From Maritimibacter alkaliphilus (GTDB lineage: Bacteria; Pseudomonadota; Alphaproteobacteria; Rhodobacterales; Rhodobacteraceae): DNA of 64,000 bases. Made by a program: the position numbers and the translations under genes. Shown piece by piece: positions 9,477 to 16,856 of the stretch (positions within the stretch are counted from its first letter, which is position 1; each line of letters opens with the position of its first letter). Under the pieces are notes generated by a model. That model ran no database searches. It was not told the origin of the DNA and saw only the letters and a list, made by a program, of their open reading frames with translations. The stretch covers positions 62,001-126,000 of the forward strand of contig NZ_JAHVIT010000004.1 of NCBI RefSeq assembly GCF_019801605.1, read 5' to 3'.

Positions 9477-11435
9477 ATGGCCAAGACACTGATAACATGC
9501 GATTGTCTGGGGACTCAGACGATTGACGCCGCAGGCCTCGCCAAGGCCACCGGTTTGCAGGTCTCTGCCCCCTGTTCGGCGCTCTGCACCTCGCAGATCG
9601 ACCGCGCGGTCACCGCGCTGACCGAGGGTGACGCAGGGGACACGATTTTTTGCTGCACGCAAGAAGCACGGACCTTTCAGGCCCTCGCAGAGGAGCTGGA
9701 GGTGGAGGCCCCCGCCCTGCTCGACCTGCGGGACCGGGCCGGATGGTCGGCAGATGCCGCCCCGAAACTGGCCAAAATGTCCGCCCTCGCCGCCGAGGCC
9801 CTGCTGCCCGCCGCGCCCGAGCGGATGCTCGATGTCACCTCTCACGGTCTGTGCCTGATCCTCGGCCCGGCGGGGGCCGCGCTGGAGGCCGCGGCACAGC
9901 TCAAGGACCACCTCGGCGTGACCGTCCTGCTGGAGCGCGCGGAGGACATTCCGGACACCCGCGACTACGACGTGATCGTCGGCCGGCTGCGGCAGGCGAG
10001 AGGCGCGCTCGGCCAGTTCGACATGACGATCGACGCGCTCCAGATGGTGGAACCCGGCGGACGCGGCAGCTTCACCCTCAGCGCACCCCGCGATGGCGGG
10101 CAGAGCCAGTGCGACGTGATCCTCGACCTGCGCCGCGCGCCGCCGCTCTTCCCGGCGCACGAGAAACGCGAAGGCTACCTGCGCGCCGATCCGAACCACC
10201 CGCAGGCCGTCGCCGCCGCCGTACTGGCCGCCTCGCACCTGACCGGCACCTTCGAGAAGCCGCTCTACATCCGGGTCGAGCCGCTGCTCTGCGCCCATTC
10301 CCGCGCCGGGCAGACGGGCTGCACCCGCTGCCTCGACCTCTGCCCCACCGGTGCGATCCTGCCCGACGGCGACCACGTGACCATCGACCCGATGATCTGC
10401 GCGGGCTGCGGGGCCTGCTCCTCGGCCTGCCCCTCGGGGGCTGTCAGCTATGACGCGCCGCCGGTGGACATGACGATGCGCCGGGTCCAGACGCTGGCCA
10501 AGGTTTACCTCGACGCGGGCGGCACCGCGCCGCGCCTGCTGGTCCACGACGCCCACGGCGCCGAGATGATCCGCCTCTCCGCGCGCCATGGCCGCGGCCT
10601 GCCCGCCGACGTGATCCCGCTGGAAATGTCCGCCATCGGTACCTTCGGCCATGCCGAGGCGATGGCGGCCCTTGGCGCAGGCTTCGCCGCGCTGACCCTG
10701 CTGCCCGGCCCCGGGGCCGACCATGACGCCATGACGGCGCAGGTGGCGCTTGCCTCGGCGCTCGCCGGCGAGGGCCGCGTGGCCGTCCTCGACACCTCCG
10801 ACCCCGATGCGCTGTCCGACGCGCTCTTCGGAGTCACTGTGCCGGCACCCGTCGCGACCCCGGTCCGCCCCATGGGCACCCGGCGCCAGATCACCCGCCA
10901 GGCCGCCCGCGCCCTGCATCCCGAAGGCGGCACCCTGCCCCTGCCCGAGGGCGCGCCCTACGGGGCCGTGCTGGTGAACACCGATGCCTGCACGCTTTGC
11001 CTCTCCTGCGTGTCGCTCTGCCCCTCCGGTGCGCTTGGCGACAACCCGGACCTGCCACAGCTTCGCTTCCAGGAGGACGCCTGCCTGCAATGCGGTCTCT
11101 GCGCCCATGTCTGCCCCGAGGATGCCATCGCCTACGAGCCGCGCCTGAACCTCGACGAGAGCGCGCTGTCGCAGGAGATCCTGAACGAGGAGGAGCCCTT
11201 CGCCTGCGTCGAGTGCGGCACGCTCTTCGGGGTGAAATCCACCATCGACCGGATCACCGAAAAGCTGCAGTCTCACTCCATGTTCGCCGATGGCGAGCGG
11301 CTGCGGATGATCCAGATGTGCGATGACTGCCGGGTGAATGCCCAGTATCACGCCCAGAACAACCCGATGACCGGCGCCCCCCGCCCGCGGCCCCGGACCA
11401 CCGACGATTACCTGTCCAAGCGGCGCGACCATTGA
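9477..11435 (+). CDS. Multi-cluster 4Fe-4S ferredoxin-type protein, FDH-linked
   Basis: A 652-residue cytoplasmic protein with no signal peptide. Two pairs of ferredoxin motifs are clear: CTRCLDLCPTGA with CAGCGACSSACPSGA in the middle, and CTLCLSCVSLCPSGA with CLQCGLCAHVCPEDA near residue 500-550. Extra Cys lie in the N-terminus (CDCLG, CSALC, FCC) and the C-terminus (CVECGTLF, MCDDC). Such long ferredoxins accompany periplasmic fdh genes in alphaproteobacteria and are thought to supply electrons or sulfur-cluster chemistry during enzyme maturation; the true role is unproven. It heads a tight rightward operon with DUF6494, Mrp, a ligase-like protein and DUF6505. GGGGATG lies just before the start. 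Confidence 0.8.
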   Translation: MAKTLITCDCLGTQTIDAAGLAKATGLQVSAPCSALCTSQIDRAVTALTEGDAGDTIFCCTQEARTFQALAEELEVEAPALLDLRDRAGWSADAAPKLAKMSALAAEALLPAAPERMLDVTSHGLCLILGPAGAALEAAAQLKDHLGVTVLLERAEDIPDTRDYDVIVGRLRQARGALGQFDMTIDALQMVEPGGRGSFTLSAPRDGGQSQCDVILDLRRAPPLFPAHEKREGYLRADPNHPQAVAAAVLAASHLTGTFEKPLYIRVEPLLCAHSRAGQTGCTRCLDLCPTGAILPDGDHVTIDPMICAGCGACSSACPSGAVSYDAPPVDMTMRRVQTLAKVYLDAGGTAPRLLVHDAHGAEMIRLSARHGRGLPADVIPLEMSAIGTFGHAEAMAALGAGFAALTLLPGPGADHDAMTAQVALASALAGEGRVAVLDTSDPDALSDALFGVTVPAPVATPVRPMGTRRQITRQAARALHPEGGTLPLPEGAPYGAVLVNTDACTLCLSCVSLCPSGALGDNPDLPQLRFQEDACLQCGLCAHVCPEDAIAYEPRLNLDESALSQEILNEEEPFACVECGTLFGVKSTIDRITEKLQSHSMFADGERLRMIQMCDDCRVNAQYHAQNNPMTGAPRPRPRTTDDYLSKRRDH

Positions 11436-11455
11436 GCCCTTCGAAGGAGAGACCC

Positions 11456-11647
11456 ATGAGCGACGATTTCAATATGTCGATGCGCAAGTTCCTGAAACAG
11501 GTCGGCGTGACCTCGCAGCAGGCCATCGAGGAGGCCATGCGCGGCGCCGACACCGGCGGCAAGAGCTTCCCGGTCAAGGCCGTGATCACCATCCCCGAGC
11601 TTGGCCTGACCCATGAGGTCACCGGCGAGATCAAGGGGCAGGAATGA
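11456..11647 (+). CDS. DUF6494 family small protein
   Basis: A 63-residue protein beginning MSDDFNMSMRKFLKQVGVTS, then QQAIEEAMR and a short beta-like tail (FPVKAVITIPELGLTHEV). I recognise it as DUF6494, a small family next to mrp in fdh regions. GAAGGAGAG precedes the ATG at 11456, and its stop overlaps the mrp start by 4 bases. The size and charge suggest a protein partner rather than an enzyme. Role unknown. Confidence 0.75.
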   Translation: MSDDFNMSMRKFLKQVGVTSQQAIEEAMRGADTGGKSFPVKAVITIPELGLTHEVTGEIKGQE

Positions 11648-12723
11648 CCTCCACGACCCTGACGCGAGACGCCGTTACCGCGGCTCTGAAAGGCATTGCA
11701 GACCCTGTTCAGGGCGGTGACATCATGGCCTCCGGCGTGGTGCGCGCCCTGACCGTGGGCGAGGACGGCACGATCCGCTTCGTGATGGAGATCGCCCCCC
11801 GCCACGCCGAGGCCTATACCCAGGTCAAGGCACAGGCCGAGACCCTGCTGGCCGCGCTTCCGGGCGTGTCCAAGGTCTCCATCGTGCTGACCGGCCACAG
11901 CGAGAAGGCCCCGCCGCCGGACCTCAAGCCGCAGCGCCCGGCCGAAGCCAAGGGCCCGCAGAAGGTGCCCGGCATCGACCGGATCCTCGCCATCGCCAGC
12001 GGCAAGGGCGGCGTGGGCAAATCGACCGTGTCCGCCAATATCGCCGTCGCGCTCGCCCAGCAGGGGCGGCGCGTGGGCCTGCTCGACGCCGATGTCTACG
12101 GCCCCAGCCAGCCGCGCATGCTGGGCGTCTCGGGCCGGCCGGCCAGCCCGGACGGCAAGACCATCCTGCCGATGCGCAACCATGGCGTCACCATGATGTC
12201 CATCGGGTTGATGACCAACGAGGATCAGGCCGTCGTCTGGCGCGGGCCCATGCTGATGGGCGCGCTGCAGCAGATGATGAATCAGGTGCAATGGGGCGCC
12301 CTCGACGTGCTGATCGTCGACCTGCCGCCGGGCACCGGGGACGTGCAGATGACGCTGAGCCAGAAGTTCAAGGTCGACGGCGCGGTGATCGTCTCGACGC
12401 CGCAGGACGTGGCCCTGCTGGACGCCCGCAAGGGGATCGACATGTTCCAGCAGCTGCACGTGCCGATCGTCGGCATGGTCGAGAACATGAGCACCCACAT
12501 CTGCTCCAACTGCGGCCACGAGGAGCACGTCTTCGGCCACGGCGGTGTCGCGGCAGAGGCGGCCAAGCTGAACGTGCCGCTGCTGGCGGAGGTACCGCTC
12601 GACCTGCAGATCCGTCTGGCAGCGGACGGCGGCGCGCCGATTGCCGTCAGCCAGCCCGACAGCCCGCAGGCGCAGGCCTTCCACCAGATCGCAAGCGCCC
12701 TCGTCGCCAAGGGCGCCGCATGA
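11644..12723 (+). CDS. mrp: Mrp/ApbC/NBP35-type iron-sulfur carrier ATPase
   Basis: A 359-residue protein with an N-terminal MIP18/FSCA-like domain (about 1-85), a spacer rich in Pro and Lys, then the P-loop NTPase domain with deviant Walker A SGKGGVGKST, the DADVYGPSQPRM motif and the paired cysteines CSNC used to hold a bridging cluster. Mrp proteins carry [4Fe-4S] clusters to target enzymes. Here it lies in the fdh accessory operon, so the natural client is FdhA, FdhB or the large ferredoxin. It overlaps both neighbours by 4 bases. Confidence 0.92.
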   Translation: MTSTTLTRDAVTAALKGIADPVQGGDIMASGVVRALTVGEDGTIRFVMEIAPRHAEAYTQVKAQAETLLAALPGVSKVSIVLTGHSEKAPPPDLKPQRPAEAKGPQKVPGIDRILAIASGKGGVGKSTVSANIAVALAQQGRRVGLLDADVYGPSQPRMLGVSGRPASPDGKTILPMRNHGVTMMSIGLMTNEDQAVVWRGPMLMGALQQMMNQVQWGALDVLIVDLPPGTGDVQMTLSQKFKVDGAVIVSTPQDVALLDARKGIDMFQQLHVPIVGMVENMSTHICSNCGHEEHVFGHGGVAAEAAKLNVPLLAEVPLDLQIRLAADGGAPIAVSQPDSPQAQAFHQIASALVAKGAA

Positions 12724-13433
12724 GCGCGGAGGCCCTCAGCTTCCCGCCGCTGATGTACGGCGAGGAGGTGCCCTCGGAGGCCATCAACCACGCCTGCATG
12801 AAGGCGATGATGGGCTGCGACGCGGGCCTCGTCGCCTATGCGGCGGAGCGCAACCGGGTCGAGGCCGCGCTGGTCTTCGCACCCGAGGTGCCGCTGATGC
12901 GGGCCATGACCATGCTGCCGCTCTGCGGGGTCGGGTTCCAGAACGCGCTCGGCGCGCTCGCCCCGCCCGAGGTGGCAGTGCATCTTGGCTGGGACGGCAC
13001 GATCTTCCTCAACGGCGCGCGCTGCGGCGCGTTCCGCTGCATGGCCTCCCGCACGGTGCCGCAGGCCGTGCCGGACTGGCTGGTGGTGGGCTTCTCCCTG
13101 CCGCTTTGGCCAGAGGATGACCGCCCGGGCGGCGAGCGCCCGGACCAGACGACCCTCTATGCCGAGGGCTGCTCCGAAGTGTACCCCCTGCCCCTCGTCG
13201 AGGCCTGGGCCCGGCACACGCTGCACCAGCTGAACCGCTGGGAGCAGGACGGCCCCCGCGCGCTTGCCGCCGAATGGCGCGGGCTGGCGCAGGACATGGG
13301 CGAGGATGTGACCCGAAACGGCGTATCAGGGACGTTTCTGGGCGTGGACGAGGACTTCGGCATGCTGCTGCGCGATGCCGAGGGCGCGACCCATCAGATC
13401 CCCCTGACGACCCTGCTGGAGAAAGCCCCATGA
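12720..13433 (+). CDS. Biotin/lipoate-protein-ligase-like protein with DUF4444 tail
   Basis: A 237-residue protein of the BPL/LplA/LipB fold (about 1-175; motifs PLMYGEEVPSEAINHACMKA and the LGWDGTIFLNGARCG strand) and a C-terminal domain of about 60 residues that matches DUF4444 (GTFLGVDEDFGMLLRD). The lysine-containing ligase motif of true biotin or lipoate ligases is not obvious, so it may bind rather than attach a cofactor. ATGA overlaps join it to mrp and DUF6505. Its steady place in fdh accessory operons suggests a maturation step. Confidence 0.78.
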   Translation: MSAEALSFPPLMYGEEVPSEAINHACMKAMMGCDAGLVAYAAERNRVEAALVFAPEVPLMRAMTMLPLCGVGFQNALGALAPPEVAVHLGWDGTIFLNGARCGAFRCMASRTVPQAVPDWLVVGFSLPLWPEDDRPGGERPDQTTLYAEGCSEVYPLPLVEAWARHTLHQLNRWEQDGPRALAAEWRGLAQDMGEDVTRNGVSGTFLGVDEDFGMLLRDAEGATHQIPLTTLLEKAP

Positions 13434-13939
13434 GCGCCCTGCAACTGGCCCGCGCGATCCATTTCGACGAAAGCGACATGCGCGTCTTCGCCAGCCCGGC
13501 CCGGACCGGGGAATGGTGTCTTTCGGGCGGGTTCGAGTTCTCGGACTGGACCGAGGGCGACCTGACCGGCAAGGCGCGACAGGCGTTCTCGAACGGCTGG
13601 CTGGGGCTCGAGACCTTCGGGCGGGTGACCTTCGTCGCGGTGACGCAGATCGAACCCGGCGAGTTGGAGCGGCTGACCGACATGCTGGCCGCGCATTTCG
13701 TGACCTACTACGGCGCGCCCTCGGCCGAGGCCGCCCGTCCGGTCGCCGCCGAGGAGCTGGCGCAGATGAGCGAACTCTGCGCCGGGCATCCGGCGAACAC
13801 GCTGCTGACCGTAGCGCGGGAGCTGACCGAGGCCGGTGTGCGCGAGAGCTTCCGGGTGATCGAACCGCAGGAGGCGGAGCTGGACCTCTTCGCGGTGCAC
13901 GGCTCGCTGGATGATCCGCACGAGGGGCATGGGCACTGA
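13430..13939 (+). CDS. DUF6505 family protein
   Basis: A 169-residue cytoplasmic protein starting MSALQLARAIHFDESDMRVF, with GEWCLSGGFEF and a His-rich end (DDPHEGHGH). I take it as DUF6505, a family that accompanies DUF6494 and the ligase-like gene. It is the last gene of the rightward operon and overlaps the previous gene by 4 bases. The terminal GHGH may bind metal. No enzymatic motif is recognised. Confidence 0.7.
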   Translation: MSALQLARAIHFDESDMRVFASPARTGEWCLSGGFEFSDWTEGDLTGKARQAFSNGWLGLETFGRVTFVAVTQIEPGELERLTDMLAAHFVTYYGAPSAEAARPVAAEELAQMSELCAGHPANTLLTVARELTEAGVRESFRVIEPQEAELDLFAVHGSLDDPHEGHGH

Positions 13940-14110
13940 GGGGCGGGGCCACCTGCATGAACCATTACTGACGGGATGCGACGTCCCCTAAAGGACTGGG
14001 GGCGCCAGAGTTCACTCTAGGCTTGCGCGCGCGGCGCGAGGCGGCGGGTAAGTCCTGATGTCCTCTGAACATTCAGGGCGATCACCAGAGTCCTCCCTCT
14101 CAATAGAACG

Positions 14111-14162
14111 CCCGCCCGGCCTCAGGCCGGGCAGCGCCGTCCCGCCCCCATGGGGCGGCGCT
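14111..14162. repeat. REP-like GC-rich hairpin pair in a convergent gap
   Basis: The 438-bp gap 13940-14377 between DUF6505 and tupA holds no gene. Inside it a perfect 8-bp hairpin GCCCGGCC-TCA-GGCCGGGC (14114-14132) is followed at once by a second stem, AGCGCCG (14132-14138) pairing with CGGCGCT around an inner CCCC/GGGG stem. The arrangement looks like intergenic palindromic repeats of high-GC genomes. Copy number cannot be judged here. Confidence 0.45.
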
Positions 14163-14319
14163 CGTGCGCCACCCCGCGGGACTGTGCTGCCCTTCGCGTT
14201 TCCCTTTGCCCGAGACAGGCGACGGACCGGTGAGCGCTTCATCACCGGAGGAGCAGGGGCGCAGCCAATCAGCGGATGACTGCAAAACAGCCTCTGCACC
14301 GCACCACAGACACGAAAAC

Positions 14320-14343
14320 GGCCGCGCGATCTCTCGCGCGGCC
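14320..14343 (-). terminator. Intrinsic terminator after tupA
   Basis: Perfect 10-bp stem GGCCGCGCGA (14320-14329) with its complement (14334-14343), 4-base loop, followed on the minus strand by GTTTTCG. It lies 35 bases beyond the tupA stop and closes the tupBCA unit. Confidence 0.8.
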
Positions 14344-14377
14344 ATCTCATTTCACCCTGCCGCGGCAGGCCGCCGGA

Positions 14378-15190
14378 TCACTCTGCGTTCGCGTTGAACA
14401 CGAAGAGCGTCTCGCCGTTGATCGTGTAGCCGTTGATCAGCTCCTCGGCGCGGTCCGACACCAGCCATTTTTCCAGCTTGTCCACCAGCGCGGTCTGCAC
14501 GTGGGGGTGCAGCTCGGGGTTCACGGGCAGGTAGGCGTACTGGTTGAAGAGCACCGGGTCGCCCGCATAGAGCAGCTCGAGGTCCGCCTTGTTGCCGAAG
14601 TTCAGCCAGCTGGCGCGGTCGGCGAGGATATAGGCGTTCATGCCCGAAGCGGTGTTCAGCGCGGCGCCCATGCCGGCACCGACGGCGTTGTACCAGCTGC
14701 CGAAGCCCGCGACGTCGAGGTCGGCGGCCTTCCAGAGGCTCAGCTCCTTCTTGTGGGTGCCGCTGTCGTCGCCGCGGCTGACGAAGGTGGCCTCGGCGCC
14801 GGCGATATCCTTCAGGGCTTCCACGGCGCTCGCGTCATCCTTGATGCCCGCGGGGTCCGCCTTGGGGCCGATGAAGACGAAATCATTGTACATGATCTCG
14901 GTCCGGTGGGTGCCGAAGCCGCCGGCGAGGTACTTCTCCTCGGCGGGGCGCGAGTGCACGAGGATCGCATCTACGTCGCCCTGTTCGCCCAGCTTGATCG
15001 CCTGCCCGGTGCCCACGACCAGCAGCTGCACCTCGAGGTCGAGATCCTTCTTGATCTCGGGCAGCAGCACGTCCGCCAGACCCGAGTTGTTGAACGACGT
15101 GGTGACGGCCATCTTCATCACGTCGGTGGCCTGCGCGGCGGTGGCCATGACGGCCAGGGCGGCGCCCAGCATCAGCTTTTTCATCATCAT
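14378..15190 (-). CDS. tupA: Tungstate ABC transporter substrate-binding protein
   Basis: A 270-residue periplasmic protein with a signal peptide ending near ATAAQA. The TupA marks are present: TTSFNNSGL at the N-lobe, the VHSRPAEE segment, YNDFVFIGP and FVSRGDDSGTHKKE. TupA binds tungstate with much greater affinity than molybdate. The start ATG at 15190 overlaps the tupC stop (ATGA); two further in-frame ATGs follow at once. GAGGAG lies about 10 bases before. It is the last gene of tupB-tupC-tupA and is followed by a terminator. It would feed W to the formate dehydrogenase. Confidence 0.9.
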   Translation of the reverse strand: MMMKKLMLGAALAVMATAAQATDVMKMAVTTSFNNSGLADVLLPEIKKDLDLEVQLLVVGTGQAIKLGEQGDVDAILVHSRPAEEKYLAGGFGTHRTEIMYNDFVFIGPKADPAGIKDDASAVEALKDIAGAEATFVSRGDDSGTHKKELSLWKAADLDVAGFGSWYNAVGAGMGAALNTASGMNAYILADRASWLNFGNKADLELLYAGDPVLFNQYAYLPVNPELHPHVQTALVDKLEKWLVSDRAEELINGYTINGETLFVFNANAE

Positions 15191-15900
15191 TCGACTATGT
15201 CTCCTCGTAAAAATGCACGGGCCTGTGGGGTCGCAGGTCCGTCGAAAAAGACCCCGGCAGGGCCGCTATCGTGGATGCGGCCCCGGAACAGGAACAGCAC
15301 CTCATCGGCCAGGCGACGTGCCTGACCCATATCATGTGTGGACATCACCAGCCGCGTGCCGCGGTCGCGGGCCGCCAGCAGGATCTCCTCGATCTCGCGC
15401 ATGGCCCGCCCGTCGAGGGAGGCGCAGGGCTCGTCCAGAAACAGCACTTCAGGCTCTATGATCAGCGCGCGGATCAGCGCCAGTTTCTGCTGCTCGCCGC
15501 CCGAGAGCACGGTGGCGGGCCGCTCCAGCAGCGCACCGAGGCCGACCTGTTCGGCCCAGTCGGCGGCGCGCGCCCGGGCCTCGGCCTTGGCCACGCCCCG
15601 GATGCGCAGCGGGTAGGCCGCGTTCTCCAGCACGCTCCGGCGCAGCATGACGGGGCGCTGGAAGACGAAGGCCTGCGCATGGCGGGCCTCCTCGATCGGG
15701 CAGGCCCATTGCACCGTCCCGGAGGAGAGCCGCGCAATCCCGTGCAGCAGTGACAGCAGGCTGGTCTTGCCCGCGCCATTGGGGCCGATCACCACGGTGA
15801 TGCCCTGCCCTTCCAGCCGGAGGGAGATGGGGCCCACGAGGGTCTGCCCACGCTTGCGGCTGACGGCCTCGGTCACGGCGAGGGGCAGCAACCTGTTCAC
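15187..15900 (-). CDS. tupC: Tungstate ABC transporter ATPase
   Basis: A 237-residue ABC ATPase with Walker A GPNGAGKTS, Q-loop FVFQRPVMLRRS, signature LSGGEQQKLAL, Walker B VLFLDEPCASLD and the switch His in STHDMGQARR. The start is taken as GTG at 15900 because it overlaps the tupB stop (GTGA) and the protein then begins just before the first strand; no good ATG is available. The length is at the short end for ABC ATPases, as usual for TupC. It energises tungstate uptake with TupB. Confidence 0.88.
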   Translation of the reverse strand: MNRLLPLAVTEAVSRKRGQTLVGPISLRLEGQGITVVIGPNGAGKTSLLSLLHGIARLSSGTVQWACPIEEARHAQAFVFQRPVMLRRSVLENAAYPLRIRGVAKAEARARAADWAEQVGLGALLERPATVLSGGEQQKLALIRALIIEPEVLFLDEPCASLDGRAMREIEEILLAARDRGTRLVMSTHDMGQARRLADEVLFLFRGRIHDSGPAGVFFDGPATPQARAFLRGDIVE

Positions 15901-16601
15901 CAGCGGCCCCCCCGTTCCGTGCGGCCCAGCCAGTGGATGCCGAGGTTCACCGCCACCGCGAGGCCGATCAGCACGAAGCCGAGCGCGAGGGCGAGGGCGA
16001 ATTCGCCCTTGCCGGTCTCCAGCGCGATAGCCGTCGTCAGCACCCGCGTGGCGTGGTCGATATTGCCACCGACGATCATGATCGCGCCGACCTCGCCGAT
16101 GGCGCGGCCGAAGCCCGCGAGCGCGGCGGTCAGCAGGGCGCGGCGGCTGTCCCAGATCAGGGTATGCATCTTCTGCCATTCGGTCACGTTCATCGAGATC
16201 AGCAGGTCGTGGTACTCGGCCCACAGCTCGCGGATCGACTGGTGCGCGATGGAGGCGATGAGCGGCACGATGATGATCGTCTGGGCGATGATCATGGCGG
16301 TCGGGGTGAAGAGCAGCCCCAGCACGCCGAGCGGCCCGGACCGCGACAGGAAGACATAGACGATCAGGCCCACGACCACCGGCGGCAACCCCATCAGCGC
16401 GTTCAGCAGGGCGATGATCGTCCGGCGCCAGCGGAAGCGGCGCACCGCCAGCATGGCCGCCAGCGGAAAGGCGATCAGCGAGGCGACGACAAGCGCGGAA
16501 AGTGTCACCCGGAGGGAGCGCAGCGCGATTTCGACCAGCTCGGGGTCGAGCGTCACCATCAGCCAGAAGGCCTGTGACAAACCGCTCCAGAGATCGACCA
16601 T
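15897..16601 (-). CDS. tupB: Tungstate ABC transporter permease
   Basis: A 234-residue inner-membrane permease with about five to six membrane segments. The coupling-helix EAA-type region reads GFGRAIGEVGAIMIVGGN, which is the version shared by TupB and ModB-like permeases. It is the first gene of the tup unit; the start ATG at 16601 is preceded by AGGGAGGAA. Downstream tupC overlaps by 4 bases. Confidence 0.9.
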   Translation of the reverse strand: MVDLWSGLSQAFWLMVTLDPELVEIALRSLRVTLSALVVASLIAFPLAAMLAVRRFRWRRTIIALLNALMGLPPVVVGLIVYVFLSRSGPLGVLGLLFTPTAMIIAQTIIIVPLIASIAHQSIRELWAEYHDLLISMNVTEWQKMHTLIWDSRRALLTAALAGFGRAIGEVGAIMIVGGNIDHATRVLTTAIALETGKGEFALALALGFVLIGLAVAVNLGIHWLGRTERGGRW

Positions 16602-16750
16602 GGGCCGATGTTCCTCCCTCGTCCCGCCCTTCGGGGCGGGGTCATTTCAACGTGCGGGGACACTGTCAGGAAGCCCGTCACGCTGCCAGACCCCGTGACA
16701 GGGAAAACGTCAAACGGGACAGTCTGACCAGATCTATCTCATCCACCCCC

Positions 16751-16769
16751 GACATGTGGTCAAAATGTC
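16751..16769. promoter_or_regulatory. Inverted repeat GACAT-N9-ATGTC upstream of tup operon
   Basis: Exact 5-bp arms separated by 9 bases, about 150 bp upstream of tupB. It does not resemble the ModE box. It could be an operator for the tup promoter, but short arms make chance plausible. Confidence 0.25.
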
Positions 16770-16804
16770 CACCTCAGGGGGCACGAGCTCCCGCACCACA
16801 CGAA

Positions 16805-16833
16805 ACGGCCCGCCGCACGGGGCGATGGGCCGT
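16805..16833 (-). terminator. Terminator after tctA
   Basis: Arms ACGGCCC (16805-16811) and GGGCCGT (16827-16833) with a GC-rich 15-base loop that can fold further, followed on the minus strand by TTTCG. It lies 24 bases past the tctA stop and separates the TTT operon from tup. Confidence 0.6.
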
Positions 16834-16856
16834 CTTTGGCTGAGGGATGTGCGGGA

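Noticed and set aside
9339-11432. Open frame of about 700 codons on the minus strand opposite the large ferredoxin gene
   Set aside because: Antisense by-product of GC-rich third positions; the plus-strand frame has clear ferredoxin motifs.
14058-14279. Open frame of about 70 codons in the gap after DUF6505
   Set aside because: Pro/Arg/Gly-rich product created by the GC-rich palindromes, no ribosome site, no known motif.
16602-16856. ModE-type molybdate box before tupB
   Set aside because: No TATA-rich inverted repeat of the ModE kind is present; only a short GACAT-N9-ATGTC repeat.
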